A model generated the notes under the pieces. The model saw only the letters and a program-made list of their open reading frames with translations. It made no database searches and had not been told where the DNA came from. A stretch of DNA of 64,000 nucleotides from Gadus chalcogrammus (Eukaryota > Chordata > Actinopteri > Gadiformes > Gadidae): positions 1,754,130 to 1,818,129 of the forward strand of contig NC_079414.1 in NCBI RefSeq assembly GCF_026213295.1, given 5' to 3'. This document shows, piece after piece, positions 39,276-50,950 of the stretch. Positions within the stretch are counted from its first letter, which is position 1. Each line of letters opens with the position of its first letter. A program made the translations under genes and the position numbers.

Positions 39276-39314
39276 CTTGAGCGCCTCGATGTCCAGAGAC
39301 GTCGCCTGGTCCAT
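39276..39314 (-). CDS. Candidate first coding exon of an unidentified gene
   Basis: On the minus strand a strong start context (CAGGGATGG, with G at -3 and +4) begins a 13-codon frame, MDQATSLDIEALK, that ends at a clean AAG|GTAATA donor at 39275. An upstream in-frame stop (TAA near 39424) precedes it. Location in a CpG-rich block and the pairing of start and donor support a genuine first exon. The protein family is not recognised and no second exon was found downstream. The next exons would lie at lower coordinates, possibly beyond the repeats or across a long intron. Treat as provisional. Confidence 0.35.
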
Positions 39315-39469
39315 CCCTGCAGACGACGCGCAATGCTCGGGTAAATCACGAGCCCACGGAGCCCGGAGGAGTCCCACGAGACGGGGAAAAGGAGCGGAAA
39401 CAATGTCCTCCAAGTTGCGATTTAGGAATTAAAGCTGCAGTCACCGTCCGTTACCCAAACTAAGCCCAA

Positions 39470-39565
39470 CATCCCGGTACCGGTCTCCCAGTACAGGTCT
39501 TCCGGTCCCGGTCTCCCGTTACAGGTCTCCCGGTCCAGTTCTTCCGATCCCGGTCTCCCGCTGGC
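39470..39565. repeat. ~19-bp tandem repeat in CpG-rich block
   Basis: Units of TCCCGGTCTCCCGTTACAGG with variants. Confidence 0.7.
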
Positions 39566-39931
39566 CGAGCGAACGGTGTACTCTCTGAAACCCCGCTGTG
39601 CGGACGGATCAGGACTCCATCTCACGGTGCTCAGATGTTTCTCCTGGTGCGTGCGGAGTGTGTGTCGGTTTCTCGGAGAGACGCTTCGTTCTGAGGGGAG
39701 CTGTCAGCCCACTGCTCGGTGGATTCCCGGGCTGAAGCGGGGGTCTCCGGTCCGCTGGATCCCGCGGGAGAAAAGTCGCCTCAGCTCTGCAGCGACGGAA
39801 CCCCGAATCAGACAGACGATGCTCTGTCTGCTGCCTGTCTGCCTGCTGCCTGCTACCTGTCTGCCTGCTTCCCTGCCTGTCTGCCTGGGCGGCTTCCATG
39901 CGGCAAACCGCCAGAGATCAGCCCCTTGCGA

Positions 39932-40084
<153 letters not shown>

Positions 40085-40118
40085 GCTTATGCTTTATTAT
40101 TTTGGTGAGTGGCCTTAA

Positions 40119-40120
<2 letters not shown>

Positions 40121-40186
<66 letters not shown>
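40121..40186. repeat. (GT)n microsatellite
   Basis: About 65 bp of GT. A smaller GT run lies at 40313-40348. Confidence 0.95.
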
Positions 40187-40188
<2 letters not shown>

Positions 40189-40312
40189 TTTGTGTGTATG
40201 CGTGTGTATGTTTGCGGGGGGGGGGCGCTCTAATCAAGCAGATGAATCGAAAACAGCTGTGAGTGAAAGCTGCTCCTGAGGCAGCCTGTGCTCCCTGGGC
40301 CAGCTCGAGGTT

Positions 40313-40355
<43 letters not shown>

Positions 40356-40389
40356 GGTGTTATACATGTAGGGATGTGTATGTTGCCGG

Positions 40390-40760
40390 CAGGGCCGTCG
40401 GACTGCGGGGTAAAGGTGGACAGCTGTGGGGGGGCCCAAGGCAGAGGGGGGGCCCATGGCAAAAAAAAAAAAAAAAAAGTATTTTATTTCTTTTGAATTA
40501 TCCACCAGCCCATAGTGCTATGAGTCGCACAAGGCCACGTCCCCCCCCCCGTCCCCCCCCCCCCCCCCCCGTCAACAATTGTTCTCTACCCCCCCCCCTC
40601 AACAATTGCTCTCTACCCCCCCCCGTCAACAATTGTTCTCCCCCCCCCCACCCCCCGTCAACAATCCAGCGCAGGGGGCTGGTAGGGGGAATTCGGGGGC
40701 GGGGGGGGGGGCATCAGTACTTCTTGTATACAGGGCCCAGGATTTGGTGCCACGGCCCTG
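40390..40760. mobile_element. Short hAT-like MITE (CAGGGCCGT ends)
   Basis: Ends CAGGGCCGTCGGACTG and TGCCACGGCCCTG are inverted. The flanks GTTGCCGG and GGTGCAGG differ at two of eight positions, consistent with an aged duplication. The interior is largely poly-C/poly-A and a CCCCGTCAACAATTGTTCTC repeat (about 40560-40665). Confidence 0.45.
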
Positions 40761-41369
40761 GGTGCAGGTTTGGGGGGCCACGGAGGCCGGGGGGTGAGGG
40801 GGGTATCCACGTGTGGCGCAAAGTCTCTGAGTGGGACGTCTCTCTCTTCTCTCTCCTCTCTCTCTCTCTCCTCTCTTCTCTCTCTCCTCTCTCTCCTGTC
40901 TGTCCCTCCTCTGCTCTTCTCTCTCTCCTCTCTCCCTCACTGCTGCACCACGTGGTACCCCCCTGCCTACCGGCCGCTCTCCATACTCCAATAGCATCAC
41001 TCAGTCCCCTTGCTGCGAGGAAAACGACGACGTTAACAAATATTTCAGATAATTGCAGCCAACAGCTATTTTTCATAAGAACTGAACAGACATGTATTCT
41101 TTTTCTTACAAAATGCGAACTTTGTATCTAGATAAGTCTCACTGAGTGTGCGCAGCTCGGTTTTTTTTACATTTTTAATTGCTTTTTATCTATTTTGCCG
41201 TCTCAGCCTCAGAACCAGTCCGCTCTGCGTCTCACCTCCGGCCCCGTCACGGGTCGTCAGTACACGAGAAGACCTGGAACCTAGTGACGACTGCTGTCAA
41301 GGCCTCGGTCAATGTCACCCTTCTTTCACCTCCAAGGAGTTGCTGGTGGAGTTCCTCTCGGTCACCCCT
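40761..41369. other. CT-rich then mixed sequence, no gene recognised
   Basis: CTCTCC low-complexity DNA at 40838-40940; no supported exon. Confidence 0.35.
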
Positions 41370-41605
41370 CACACACGCACAGACACGCATGCACGTACAC
41401 ACGCACAAGCACACACACACACACACAAACACGCACACACACCTACACAAACCCACACACACACACAATCACCACTCCTGCAAACCCACCCACACATGTA
41501 CACACATACACACACGTGCACACATACACACACATGCACACACACACGTACAAGCACGTACACAAGCACGCACACACAAACACAAACACACGCATGCACT
41601 GATGA
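41370..41605. repeat. CA-rich cryptic repeat
   Basis: ACACACGCAC/ACACATAC-rich DNA with no strict period. Confidence 0.8.
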
Positions 41606-42623
41606 ACATGAACACTGGACACACATGGATGCATGGACGTGCATACCAACGAGTGCAGACATTTTGAAAAGCACTCCAGGGAGGACAGAGGAACATTTGT
41701 TGAGAGATGAGATAACGGAGATCATGTTAATGAACACTCATCCCCTGTCTCTCTGCCACTCTCTTCCTCTGTCACACTCTCTTTCTCTTGCAACATTTAT
41801 AGACTGCAGACCTATTTGTTTTCAGTTATTTATGCTTTTATTCTTGCCCTATCACCTGCTTATGTAATAGCACTGATTTGGAGCAAGTGATTTTCATTGG
41901 CACAGGAAAACCACATGTCCATCCTGTTTGTTGTCAAACGGTCTGTGATCATGTTTAGTTTTTTTCCTTATTCTGCTAAAGTGCTGCTTTTTGTCACCTG
42001 CTCCGTTATAGGGGCTGTAGGCAAGAGTAAGAGCTTATTTGAATGCAATCTGTTAGAAATGCGGCAGCCATCTGTCAACTGTTTCTGGGTGGGTGTACTG
42101 CTGGGGGAGAACATGGGTTTGAGGTGACTGCGGGGTCTCTGTAGGAGCCCATAGACACCAGACCGCTCCTTGCTCAATTCTGACCAATCCAGGCTTCTCT
42201 TTCCTGCTCGGCCTGGGAAATCCATCTTTTCTTCCGGGGAGGGCTGGCAGAGAGGGGGGGGCTTCTTCCTCTTTTTTTCTCTCTCTCTCTCTACCAACCC
42301 CATTCAACATTGTGCGAAATACCCTTCAATATTCGGGGGGTCCCCATCCCTTGATTGTTGCGCAATACCGATCTAAATTATCTCAATATGCAGTTCACCC
42401 ATCGGCGTCGAATACGCCGGGGACGCCGGGGACACGTCCCCACCAGATTTTGTCATGAATCATTTTGTACCCACCACTTTAAAAAAAAATATATATATTA
42501 TGGATCATAATTATTATGGATCATTACACGGGTCTTCTCAATGCCTTGGAACGCTCCGTTCACTTGCATGAGCTCTTCACAACTTCGCAGTGAATGCTAG
42601 ATATAAGACTTTTTGCCTCTTAT
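41606..42623. other. No gene recognised
   Basis: Includes GCCGGGGACGCCGGGGACAC followed by GTCCCC at 42416-42444, possibly an end of an unassigned element. No exon supported. Confidence 0.35.
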
Positions 42624-43038
42624 TATGGAAGCATATATGCAGCAAAATTCAAATGGCAATGCAATTTGCAATTCAATAAGTAATTACGTGATGCAATTGA
42701 CAATGCCTTATGCAATTTCATAATGTAATTTATAAATACATTATTCAAAGTGTATTTTAATATGCAAAGTGACAATGCAATCCTCAATTAAATTTGCAAA
42801 AGTTATAACAATAAAAATAGAATAACATTTTGTCAAATTCTTTGAGTTCCTTTTTTCAAATTGAAAAGCTATAGCGTCCCCGTGATTGCAATCCGCTTCG
42901 CCAAGCTCCATGTGTTGCGATATTCAAATGACATTTCAATCCGTAAAACGAACGCTTTGCAAAAGATTTGGCAAAACGTTTTGCAAAACGTTTTCCAAAA
43001 CGTTTTCCAAAAAGTCAATATGCAAAGTGGCAAACGTA

Positions 43039-43332
43039 TCAGCCAATCAGCGTCTGGGCGGGAACTACGTCACTTTCTATTGCCTCCAAGGGTATCTCCA
43101 CGGCGGGTCTCCCGACCCTATGTTTCGCACCCAGTGCCTGTAGCACTTGGGAAATCTTTCTGTTTACCACACTGGCGTCAAAACTTACCAGCGAGGATAA
43201 GTCGTCTATCCTATCTCCCAGAACACGCACTCTATCTACTGCATCTGGGTCTTCAACACGATTGTTCTCCACATCATCGGCCAAACTTCGGAGCGTATCA
43301 ATAATCTCCATTGGTGACCATGGACCTGACAC
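43039..43332 (-). pseudogene. N-terminus of integrase-like (rve) transposon protein, truncated
   Basis: The minus frame begins near 43332 and encodes MEIIDTLRSLADDVENNRVE, DRIDDLSSLV and VGRPAVEIPLEAIE before running into the terminal arm and stopping at 43039. The pattern (helical N-terminus followed by G-R-P and an HTH start) resembles the N-terminal region of a large family of fish and cnidarian integrase-core proteins of transposon origin. The catalytic DDE part is absent, consistent with an internal deletion that joined the gene to the terminal repeat. The assignment rests on memory of the family and is moderate at best. Confidence 0.45.
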
Positions 43333-43654
43333 ATACGAACTAGAAGCAGAGCCCGTCTACGAAGAGCCTGGGCACTTCCTATATGCCCCATTGTACCGAT
43401 CTTGGTTGTAGTTCCATGAGACATCCACTGGGGGTGATCGCGTGCGAGTCCAGAATGAATGGGAGTCTATGGGGCTAGACGGCAAATTATGCCTCTTTCA
43501 CCTGCTTGTCGTTGAAACATCGCAAATTTGATTGTAGATTCCGCAAGTTCAATATCGATTATGGTTCAAAAGTCAAATGAATGAGTACTTATGTCCTTTC
43601 GATTTCTTACAGTTTGGGCCGTTGTTGGCCATACACCCTAGCATTCTGCTAATG

Positions 43655-45337
43655 CAGTGGTTCTCAAACTTTTTACCATGAGTACCACCTTAGAAATGAT
43701 TTGGCTCTCCAAGTACCACCGGAATTAAAATAAAGTGCGTAGGCCTATAACTACATAGAGTTTACACAGAAGCCATTAGAAAAACATTAATATTAATAAT
43801 ACGTTTTATTATTCACATAACTTTACCTGACTGAAGCAACCAACTGTCTATAACTCATGTATTGTATTTAAACACTTGCAACGGGATAATACTAACAATT
43901 GAACAACTGCTTCAATAGGGCTACCCAGCAAATGGGGATATCATATGGCATATAACATACCAGTCAATCTAGTGAGGTTATTAACAAGTATACTGCATTA
44001 AAGCATTCACAGCACTGAATATTAATTTTAACAACTGCAGTCAACCAATCATGTGAGGTTAATTTTACTGCATCAAAACATTCAAAGAATTGAACATGAA
44101 TATTTAAATACTGGAGTCAAACAATCCTGTTATAAGCAATCATGCACAGCAAAGAGAGAAATCATGTGTACTGCAAAAACACTGTAATCAAACTATCATG
44201 AGTAAGAACAAGTGTATCATAGAAAAACAATGTATTCAGTATTAAAAAATACTGCAGTAAGTGCCATAAGGTCAGAATATAAACTATGTTTAGGTTTGAA
44301 GGAGAATGTACTCGGGCACACATTGAAAATTAGGCCTATCATGCTTAGTGAGAGGGGTACATGTCTGGGTCGATTGAGGTTAGCTTTAGCCTCAGACTTG
44401 GTTCTGTATCCAACCTGCTTCCAGCACACGAGATGAGGGGGGATGGCATCCCCCTTTGGAATTAAAATGATCAAAATCATCCCCCTTCTGAAACAGCCAT
44501 CCCCCCTTCCCATCCCCTGTTATTTAATCAATTAATGTGGAAATATTACCGCTATTTCATTATAGCGGTTTCCTTTTTCAATTCGGCGCAAGCAACGTTA
44601 CTTTTCCCAGGGACAGATTTGACAGCGATACTTCATCCTCGGGCAGCATGCTATTGCGCAAGCACGCAGGCGTACTTGCGCAATAGTGCCTCCACGAGCT
44701 CTCATTCCACACCGTACGAAACAGACACTGGTAGAGTGAAGCATTCTCTGCATCTCCGACATCGCTTCCGCAGGCAACTCTGTCCCCTTTTCTCCCTTTC
44801 ATTCCAACCCGTGAGCAACGCTAGTCTCCCTTCTCTTCCGAATGCATTTTTGAAAAAAAAGAATAAGAATCAGTTTCTAAAATCCTTAAATGTGAAGCAT
44901 GCCTCCGAATCGTGTGATGCTTCCGATCAGCTGCGTTTTTGGGGATAAAATAAGAGCGATGACATGACAGTAGTCATCGCTCTTATTTACGACCAAGAGA
45001 AGCCTGGTCGCAAATGGAATGAGAAAGCGCACAGCCTTGTCTGAAAGCGCAGGATATTCGCTGCGTCGCTGCATCCAAAAGTCCAGAAATGTCTGGCCTC
45101 TGAAGGCAGACTTCAACGTCTCGTCACAGGACGATTTTGTACAATTTTTGCTTCCCCTACTCATCGTCACAGCAGTTAGTCAATGCAGGTTTAAGATCAT
45201 TGCATATGAACAAAACATTTTTTAACGGTTGCTTCATCTTCAAAAAATTGCTACAAAAAATCGTTCATACTCCGCGTACCACTAGAGGGCGCTCGCGTAC
45301 AACCAGTGGTACGCGTAACACAGATTGAGAACGGCTG
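43655..45337. mobile_element. hAT element (CAGTGGTTCTCAAAC ends), perfect 8-bp TSD, 1683 bp
   Basis: Left end CAGTGGTTCTCAAACTTTTT; right end ACACAGATTGAGAACGGCTG. TGCTAATG flanks both sides (43647-43654 and 45338-45345). No transposase was recognised. The interior has an inverted AAGAGCGATGACA/AGTCATCGCTCTT hairpin at 44950-44986. Confidence 0.85.
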
Positions 45338-45697
45338 TGCTAATGAATGCTGATTGGTCAGGGACGGACTTGCGACTGATTACGACCAGAGACCCCTCTT
45401 GACGGTATCTGAAGCTGAAGCGCAATCAGAAACGTGTTAACTTCGACTTTCCGTCGAACTCAATTTTTGCGTACTGTATTTATATTTTCCCTTATTTTTT
45501 AGATAGTAGGCCCTATGTATGGTGAAAGTACATGGGCATAAATGGAATTTCTTCCATTTCTTGTGTTCAATGTTCAATGTGCTATATACATGGTAGGTAC
45601 GGTATGACCACCTTAAATAATACAATCAATGTCCCGCTCAATATCATTTCATCTGTCATTGTCTATTTTTCGAAAATAAAGATAGTTTAAAAAAGAA

Positions 45698-46129
45698 ATG
45701 CCTCGTAAATGTGCAATGATAAACTGCACTAACAGTGGAAACGGATTGTCCTTTTTTTCGTTTCCCAAGGACAGAAAAAGGTAACGTTCTTGCTTGCTCC
45801 TGTATGAATGGTCCTAGGCTACCTGAGGCTTCACCTGGTAAGGAAAGTTGCGCTGGAGCCCGGGTAATATCGCACATGGCTTATTCAAGATGCACGCTAG
45901 ACATTCTCTAAAGTGTAGAGACTCAAGCACTTAACTTACCTTAACTGATTGTTCCATAAAAAATGGTTAGTTAACGATTTAACAACTTCAACATCTGCTA
46001 TTACAGTCGTTATTTGTTTGTAGGACTTGGGCTAATGACCTTGCACAGAGGGAAAACCATCTACACCACTTGTCATTGATTTCTATGCATTCACTGATCT
46101 TTACAGATGGGTTTGTTTTAAGCCATTAA
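45698..46129 (+). pseudogene. THAP-domain fragment (two exons, eroded second half)
   Basis: Exon 1 (45698-45780) starts MPRKCAMINC and continues SFFSFPKDRK, matching the first half of a THAP zinc finger: C-x4-C and the F-P-K-D block. It ends AAAAAG|GTAACG. Exon 2 (46024-46129), after a TTTGTAG acceptor, continues in frame with TWANDLAQREN and HSLIFTDGFV, then TAA. In a functional THAP finger the second half reads C-S-x-H-F; here both metal ligands appear replaced (H-S-L-I-F). THAP proteins bind DNA and occur both as host genes and in P-like or Kolobok-type transposons. The 62-residue product is probably non-functional. Confidence 0.6.
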
Positions 46130-47092
46130 ATATAATTGCTCTGCCCTGCAACACATTATAAGCTACACATGTTTGTTAAATGAGAAACATGGTCTGGGTC
46201 ACATTGAAACAGTAACAGTTGTATAACAGTAATTATACAAACATTATACCAACATTGCAACAGGCAAGTTTATTCAAACATCACACTAACAAGAACACAA
46301 TAAGAAGAGTAACTAATAAAAAAAAAGAGAAATGATTTAACAACACTGAACATACTGAACAGAGGCAGGGGAAAAGGACAGAGGAAGAAGACTTGTCCGT
46401 TGTCACAGCATCAAGGTCCAACTGTAGAGATCAAGAAAGGAAGAGGCATGAGGAGGTGTACAACAGAACACTGCTCTCTAGCAGATTGTTTACTGATGTA
46501 AACTAAATTGATTCTAATCCAGGTTTCTATTTTAGGAGAAAGAAATGGCTCATAATCGTTACTAAAAAGAAAAATGCTTTATCATCGGCACTAGTGAGGA
46601 TTAGAAAAAACACTCTCTGTAAGTAACATACATATGTAAAACATTCGCGCATTTCTTTTTTTTACATTAGCTCACTAAAACTCTGTAACTAGGGTATTAA
46701 GCAAAAAAAAGCCTTACCTCCAACAGCTGGTGTTATCGTTGCGGGAAAAGGGAAGTGCTTTAGAAACTGCCGTAAAGCAGTACCTCTGACAGTATGACAA
46801 TGTGTGACGTCATCGCATGTTTTTAACGCCTTTTTAGAACAGATACGTGACCTTAAAAAATTCAATATTCAGCTGAGTTTATTATCTTAGCCCCACCTTT
46901 TGATAGCAACTTTCAAATTACTTGACAAAAAATTACATCGTGAGAAAAGTGGATTCTGAGGATAAAACCCCGTTGGCTCACATTCATTCTGGACTCGCCT
47001 ACGAGCGCCCCGCGTGGTCAGAGATTATTACTGCAACCAGTCCAGAAAACCGGAACTAACCCGCGAGTGCCCATTCTCCTCATATTAGACAT
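46130..47092. other. AT-rich interior of the composite element
   Basis: A minus-strand AATAAA (near 46268) and a TCTACAG acceptor (near 46425) hint at a terminal exon on the minus strand, but no family was recognised. Sequence near 46975-47005 matches, inverted, GAGTCCAGAATGAATG near 43447. Confidence 0.3.
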
Positions 47093-47668
47093 TAGCTGTG
47101 TTCAAAATCGTTCCCTATACACTCGTTCCCTATTCCCTATATAGTGTACATGATATAGTGCACTATATAGGGAATAGGGAACGAGAATTTGGACACTACG
47201 CTGAACATTTCTAAACGTCATTTGCGTCAGTAAATGCACCGGGTATTTGTGTGACGCAGACAGATGCACCCACATCATGTAAACAAACCGGTCACTCACG
47301 ACGAAAGCTGGAGGTTGTATTGATGTTGAATGTTACATTTCCTTGTTTAATTAATTTTGAATGTTAAATATTCTATGTCAAATCACAAATAAATTGTTGA
47401 CATTTCTAAACGAAAGCCGGAGAATCCATCATTAAATGTATTATTTTTCGTGGTTATTCGGCTTCTTCTTCTCCCCTGGAAAAATACAACCGCATTGCAT
47501 TGTGGTATACGGGAGTAACATTTAGGGAACATCGTATGTACCCTATTTTAAGTCCACTATATAGTGCCCTATATAGTGGACCACTGAGAATTCGAACACC
47601 CTACAAAATGGCGTGCACCCTATTTAGTGCACTACATCCATGATAGGGAACGATTTCGAACACAGCTA
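47093..47668. mobile_element. MITE with TAGCTGTGTTCRAAATCG ends
   Basis: Inverted ends TAGCTGTGTTCAAAATCG and CGATTTCGAACACAGCTA, continuing GTTCCCTAT. The interior holds several inverted CACTATATAGGG/CCCTATATAGTG words. The likely duplication is TA, but the palindromic AGCT end makes it ambiguous. It interrupts the right side of the composite element. Confidence 0.7.
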
Positions 47669-48161
47669 GTCTCTGCTAGAAGTGAACGTGTGAGCAAGGA
47701 AATTACGAGCAAGTGACGTAGTTCCCACCCAGACGCTGATTGGCTGATACGTTTGACACTTTGCATATTGACTTTTTGGAAAATGTTTTGGATTACGTTT
47801 TGGAAAACCTTTTGCAAAACGTTTTGCCAAATCTTTTGCAAAGCGTTCGTTTTGCGGATTGAAATGTCATTTGAATATCGCAACACACGGAGCGTGGCGA
47901 AGTGGATTGCAATCACGGGGACGCTATAGCTTTTCAATTTGAACAAAGGAACTCAAAGAATTTGACAAAATGTTATTCTATTTTTATTGTTATAACTTTT
48001 GCAAATTAATTGAGGATTGCATTGTCACTTTGCATATTGAAATACACTTTGAATAACGTATTTACCAATTACATTATAAAATTGCATAATGAATTGTCAA
48101 TTGCATAATGTAATTGCAAATTGCATTGCCATTTGAATTTTGCTACATATATGCTTCCATA

Positions 48162-49126
48162 TATAATGACGTCTTTTGTATCACTCCTCAGGAGGTCCGG
48201 TAACTTTTCAACCCCTGCTTCTTCGGTTGCTAAGCGACGTCAACGTCTTTGGCGGACTATTTCTGATGATCAACACTACGAATGATACATTGGCGATTTG
48301 GCAAGTAGCCAGTACTAATAATACCAATACTCTTTGGCTGGGATGAAGAGGCATCAGACAATCAAGTCATTTTAGCCTGAATACATAGGTAAGAAGCACC
48401 AGAGCAGGTTGCTAGTACCATGGACAGTATCAGAACGATAACCTGTTGAACTAAATGGATGTGGTAGGCTACACCACGGGATGCATCTGCAGACCACTGC
48501 CACATAAATAAAGGTAAGACGCGATATTTATTGCTTAAGATTTGCTGGTGCTGTGGCGAGGTCTTTTGTGTTTTTTGCACTCAAGTGGTCGGCTGTTTTA
48601 ACTTGCAATTGATAGTCGGTGGAGTCAGTCTCTTGTTGACCACAAAGTGACTTTTGGTCATTCTTGAATTCTGGAATAATTGAGGGGGGGAGTTCATGAG
48701 TTTTGGTCAGAATGCCTGATGTAGGCTAGTTTTGGTGGAATACGTGTTGTGAATTGAGAACAGCCAGCTCCCGATGTGATACAGCGTTCAGCTGTGCAAC
48801 AAATATTTTTTTCTTTTTCAATCTTGACGACTTTTGTAGTGCTGGTTGTAGCCACACCTTTGGCCCTTCTGAACTTAAACACAGTCTTTTTTATGTTGTT
48901 AGCTTAGCCGTATCATGTCACGTTGTCAACATTGGATACATGGAGCAGAACATAGTGGGTCATATGTCCGATGCTTTTTGAAAACGTTTTCTTCATAAAA
49001 CGTGCCAGACAGATTTTGTATAGGCTACATTTTATTCATTAGTAATTAGCTACATGGTAATGCCGTCTTTCAGAACCTTTCATTACCGGCACTAAAGAGA
49101 GAAAAAGGAGTGCATCCTCATTGTAC
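48162..49126. other. No gene recognised
   Basis: Frames here are short; no supported exon. Confidence 0.35.
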
Positions 49127-49610
49127 CCACTGGTGGATTTAATGATTCTGTGACCCAGTTCGCGTGATTCAGTTCGCCACGAGGAGTCGTTCACGGTTCT
49201 CAGCTGAGAACCGTGCAATGGGGTCCATTCCATGATGCGATTTACCGCTACCGGAAACCAGGCTGAACGAACATACGATTCGTGAACGACTCCTCCCAGT
49301 TCAGCCGAGTTTCGGGTGAATCGATTCACGGGAAACTCGACTGAACGTGGAGGAGTCGTTCCCGATTCAGCCTAGTTTCCGGTAACGGTGAATCGCATCA
49401 TGGAATGCACGCCATTGCACGGTTCTCAGCTGAGTCAGTCAGACTCAGTGGAGTTAGTGCTACCGGACACTCGTTTGTTCGTTCAGTCGAGTTTCCGGTG
49501 AATCGAATGGTGAACGAGACGACCGAACGAACGAGAGAGACGAACCGGTTCGGTTCGTTCGTCCTAAAGACTTGTTCATTCGAACCGGTTCGCGAACGAA
49601 CGAGCCAACA
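49127..49610. mobile_element. Diverged relative of the hAT at 25663
   Basis: Begins CACTGGTGGATTTAATGATT and shares GTTCAGTCGAGTTTCCGGT, GAATCGCATCATGGAATGCAC and TCAGTCAGACTCAG with 25690-25830, ending near CGCGAACGAACGAGCC. It is heavily internally repetitive with inverted GAACGACTCCT/AGGAGTCGTTC words. The terminal motifs are eroded and no duplication is visible. Confidence 0.55.
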
Positions 49611-49705
49611 AAAAATGCACTTCCGAATGCGTCTCTGTCCCCAGCACATTTCAAACCAAACTGACGCCAATGAGTTCACCTATAACATTACAATATTTCA
49701 TGGAA

Positions 49706-50067
49706 GCAAGCAATCAGTCAGTGCACTTGTGAATGAAAGCCTGCAGTATGACTGATCATTTGACATTATTTAACCATCCATCTAAATATAGCCTACATAA
49801 CAATACACACACGCAGACAACAATTGTTGCTAATCCGATATGCTAGCCTATTCGTTAAGCAACACTTTAGCCGATTGGCAAAGTTGTGCATTACAATGCA
49901 AACACAACAATAATTGGCACCAATATGGCGCACTTAGAAGAGCAATCAACAACTGAATAAATGCCAGGAATAGCCTATCGGAGACTGGCACGCAATCAGT
50001 GCACTTGCGAATGAAAGCCTGCAGTATGACTGATCATTTGACATTATTTAACCATTCATCTAAATAT
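49706..50067. repeat. Pair of ~75-bp direct repeats
   Basis: GAATGAAAGCCTGCAGTATG followed by ACTGATCATTTGACATTATT occurs at 49732-49790 and 50009-50067 with flanking similarity. Confidence 0.75.
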
Positions 50068-50247
50068 GATCAAACAGATACATCATTGAACACATACACA
50101 AAGCACATTCGTCCAACCACGGCGGATGCTGACGTTTTACACAACAAGCCAAGCATCACCACGCTCTCGGCACGCTCTCTCACACGCACGTAAAAAATTA
50201 GGCCAACTCCTACTTGCAAGGCTAGGCTGCTTCACTTAGACCAAAAC

Positions 50248-50460
50248 CAACCACAACGCCTTCATAACCATGCAGTATGCCGAAGCCGGAAAGGACATGC
50301 ACGCACAGTCGGACAACAACCAACCACAACGCCTTCATAACCATGCAGTATGTCGAAGCCGGAAAGGACATGCACGCACAGTCGGACCACAACCAACCAC
50401 AACGCCTTCATAACCATGCAGTATGCCGAAGCCGGAAAGGACATGCACACACAGTCTCAC
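50248..50460. repeat. 73-bp tandem repeat, three copies
   Basis: Units start CCACAACGCCTTCATAACCA at 50251, 50324 and 50397, exactly 73 bp apart and nearly identical. Confidence 0.92.
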
Positions 50461-50569
50461 GCACCCATTTTATGCACAGTGCACCCTATGTCCCAGTTAG
50501 ACCACAAATCAGTCACTGCAAAGATTTAAGATAGCCTCTTAAGTTGGAATAACGCATCATAAATAGAGC

Positions 50570-50950
50570 ATCCAAGATTATTGGCACACCCCTTCCATCC
50601 CTTGATTCACTCTACCACAAACGGACACTACGCAGAGCACGGAAAATCATCTCCGACCCCGCTCACCCTGCACACTATGCCTTCCAGCTACTGCCTTCTG
50701 GGAGGCGTTACAGGACAATTGCCTCCAGAACAACCCGGTTAAAAAACAGTTTCATCCCAACTGCAATAAACTTTCTGAACTCTGAACGTTAAGGATTAAG
50801 CATGGCCCTTATGTATTGTGTAGTGTGTATTTCTGTATGTATATTTGTGTTATATGTTTTGTAAGTTGGAACCTGTACCAAGCTGACAACAAATACCACC
50901 AGCTTGGCTGCGTGGTCATTAAAATAATCAATCAATCAATCAATCAATAG
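50570..50950 (+). pseudogene. LINE 3' end (CR1/Rex1-like) with (CAAT)n tail
   Basis: The plus frame contains IPSLDSLYHKRTLRRARKII, DPAHPAHYAFQLLPSGRRY and RLKNSFIPTAINFLNSER, then a stop and an AT-rich untranslated region ending in (ATCA)n at 50928-50949. This is a severely 5'-truncated copy of a LINE related to that at 29095. Confidence 0.8.

Larger units (their letters stand above)
38990..39880. promoter_or_regulatory. CpG-rich block (promoter-type)
   Basis: CpG dinucleotides are frequent through this block, unlike the surrounding AT-rich DNA. It encloses the candidate first coding exon at 39276-39314. This is consistent with a CpG-island promoter of a host gene reading on the minus strand. 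No TATA box was recognised. Confidence 0.45.
42624..48161. mobile_element. Composite element with ~450-bp inverted terminal arms
   Basis: The left arm (42624-43075) and right arm (47700-48161) are inverted copies: both run from TATGGAAGCATATATG through AATTCAAATGGCAATGCAAT, an AGCTATAGCGTCCCCGTGAT block, TTTGCAAAACG repeats and GGGAACTACGTCACT. The region between holds an integrase-like N-terminus (43039-43332), an hAT (43655-45337), two THAP exons (45698-46129) and a MITE (47093-47668). The superfamily is uncertain. The integrase-like frame running into the left arm favours an IS3EU-type integrase transposon, while the THAP exons could suggest Kolobok or a host fragment. No clean target duplication was found. 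Confidence 0.6.

Noticed and set aside
38805..39432. Opposite-strand frames of 202 and 205 codons
   Set aside because: Both cross the CA array. Only the 13-codon start exon with its donor at 39276 has support.
40316..41131. 271-codon open frame
   Set aside because: Runs through GT, poly-A, poly-C and CT low-complexity DNA and a MITE. Not a gene.
50248..50460. Regular 73-bp repeats that might suggest a CRISPR-like array
   Set aside because: Head-to-tail repeats without unique spacers in a vertebrate genome; a minisatellite.
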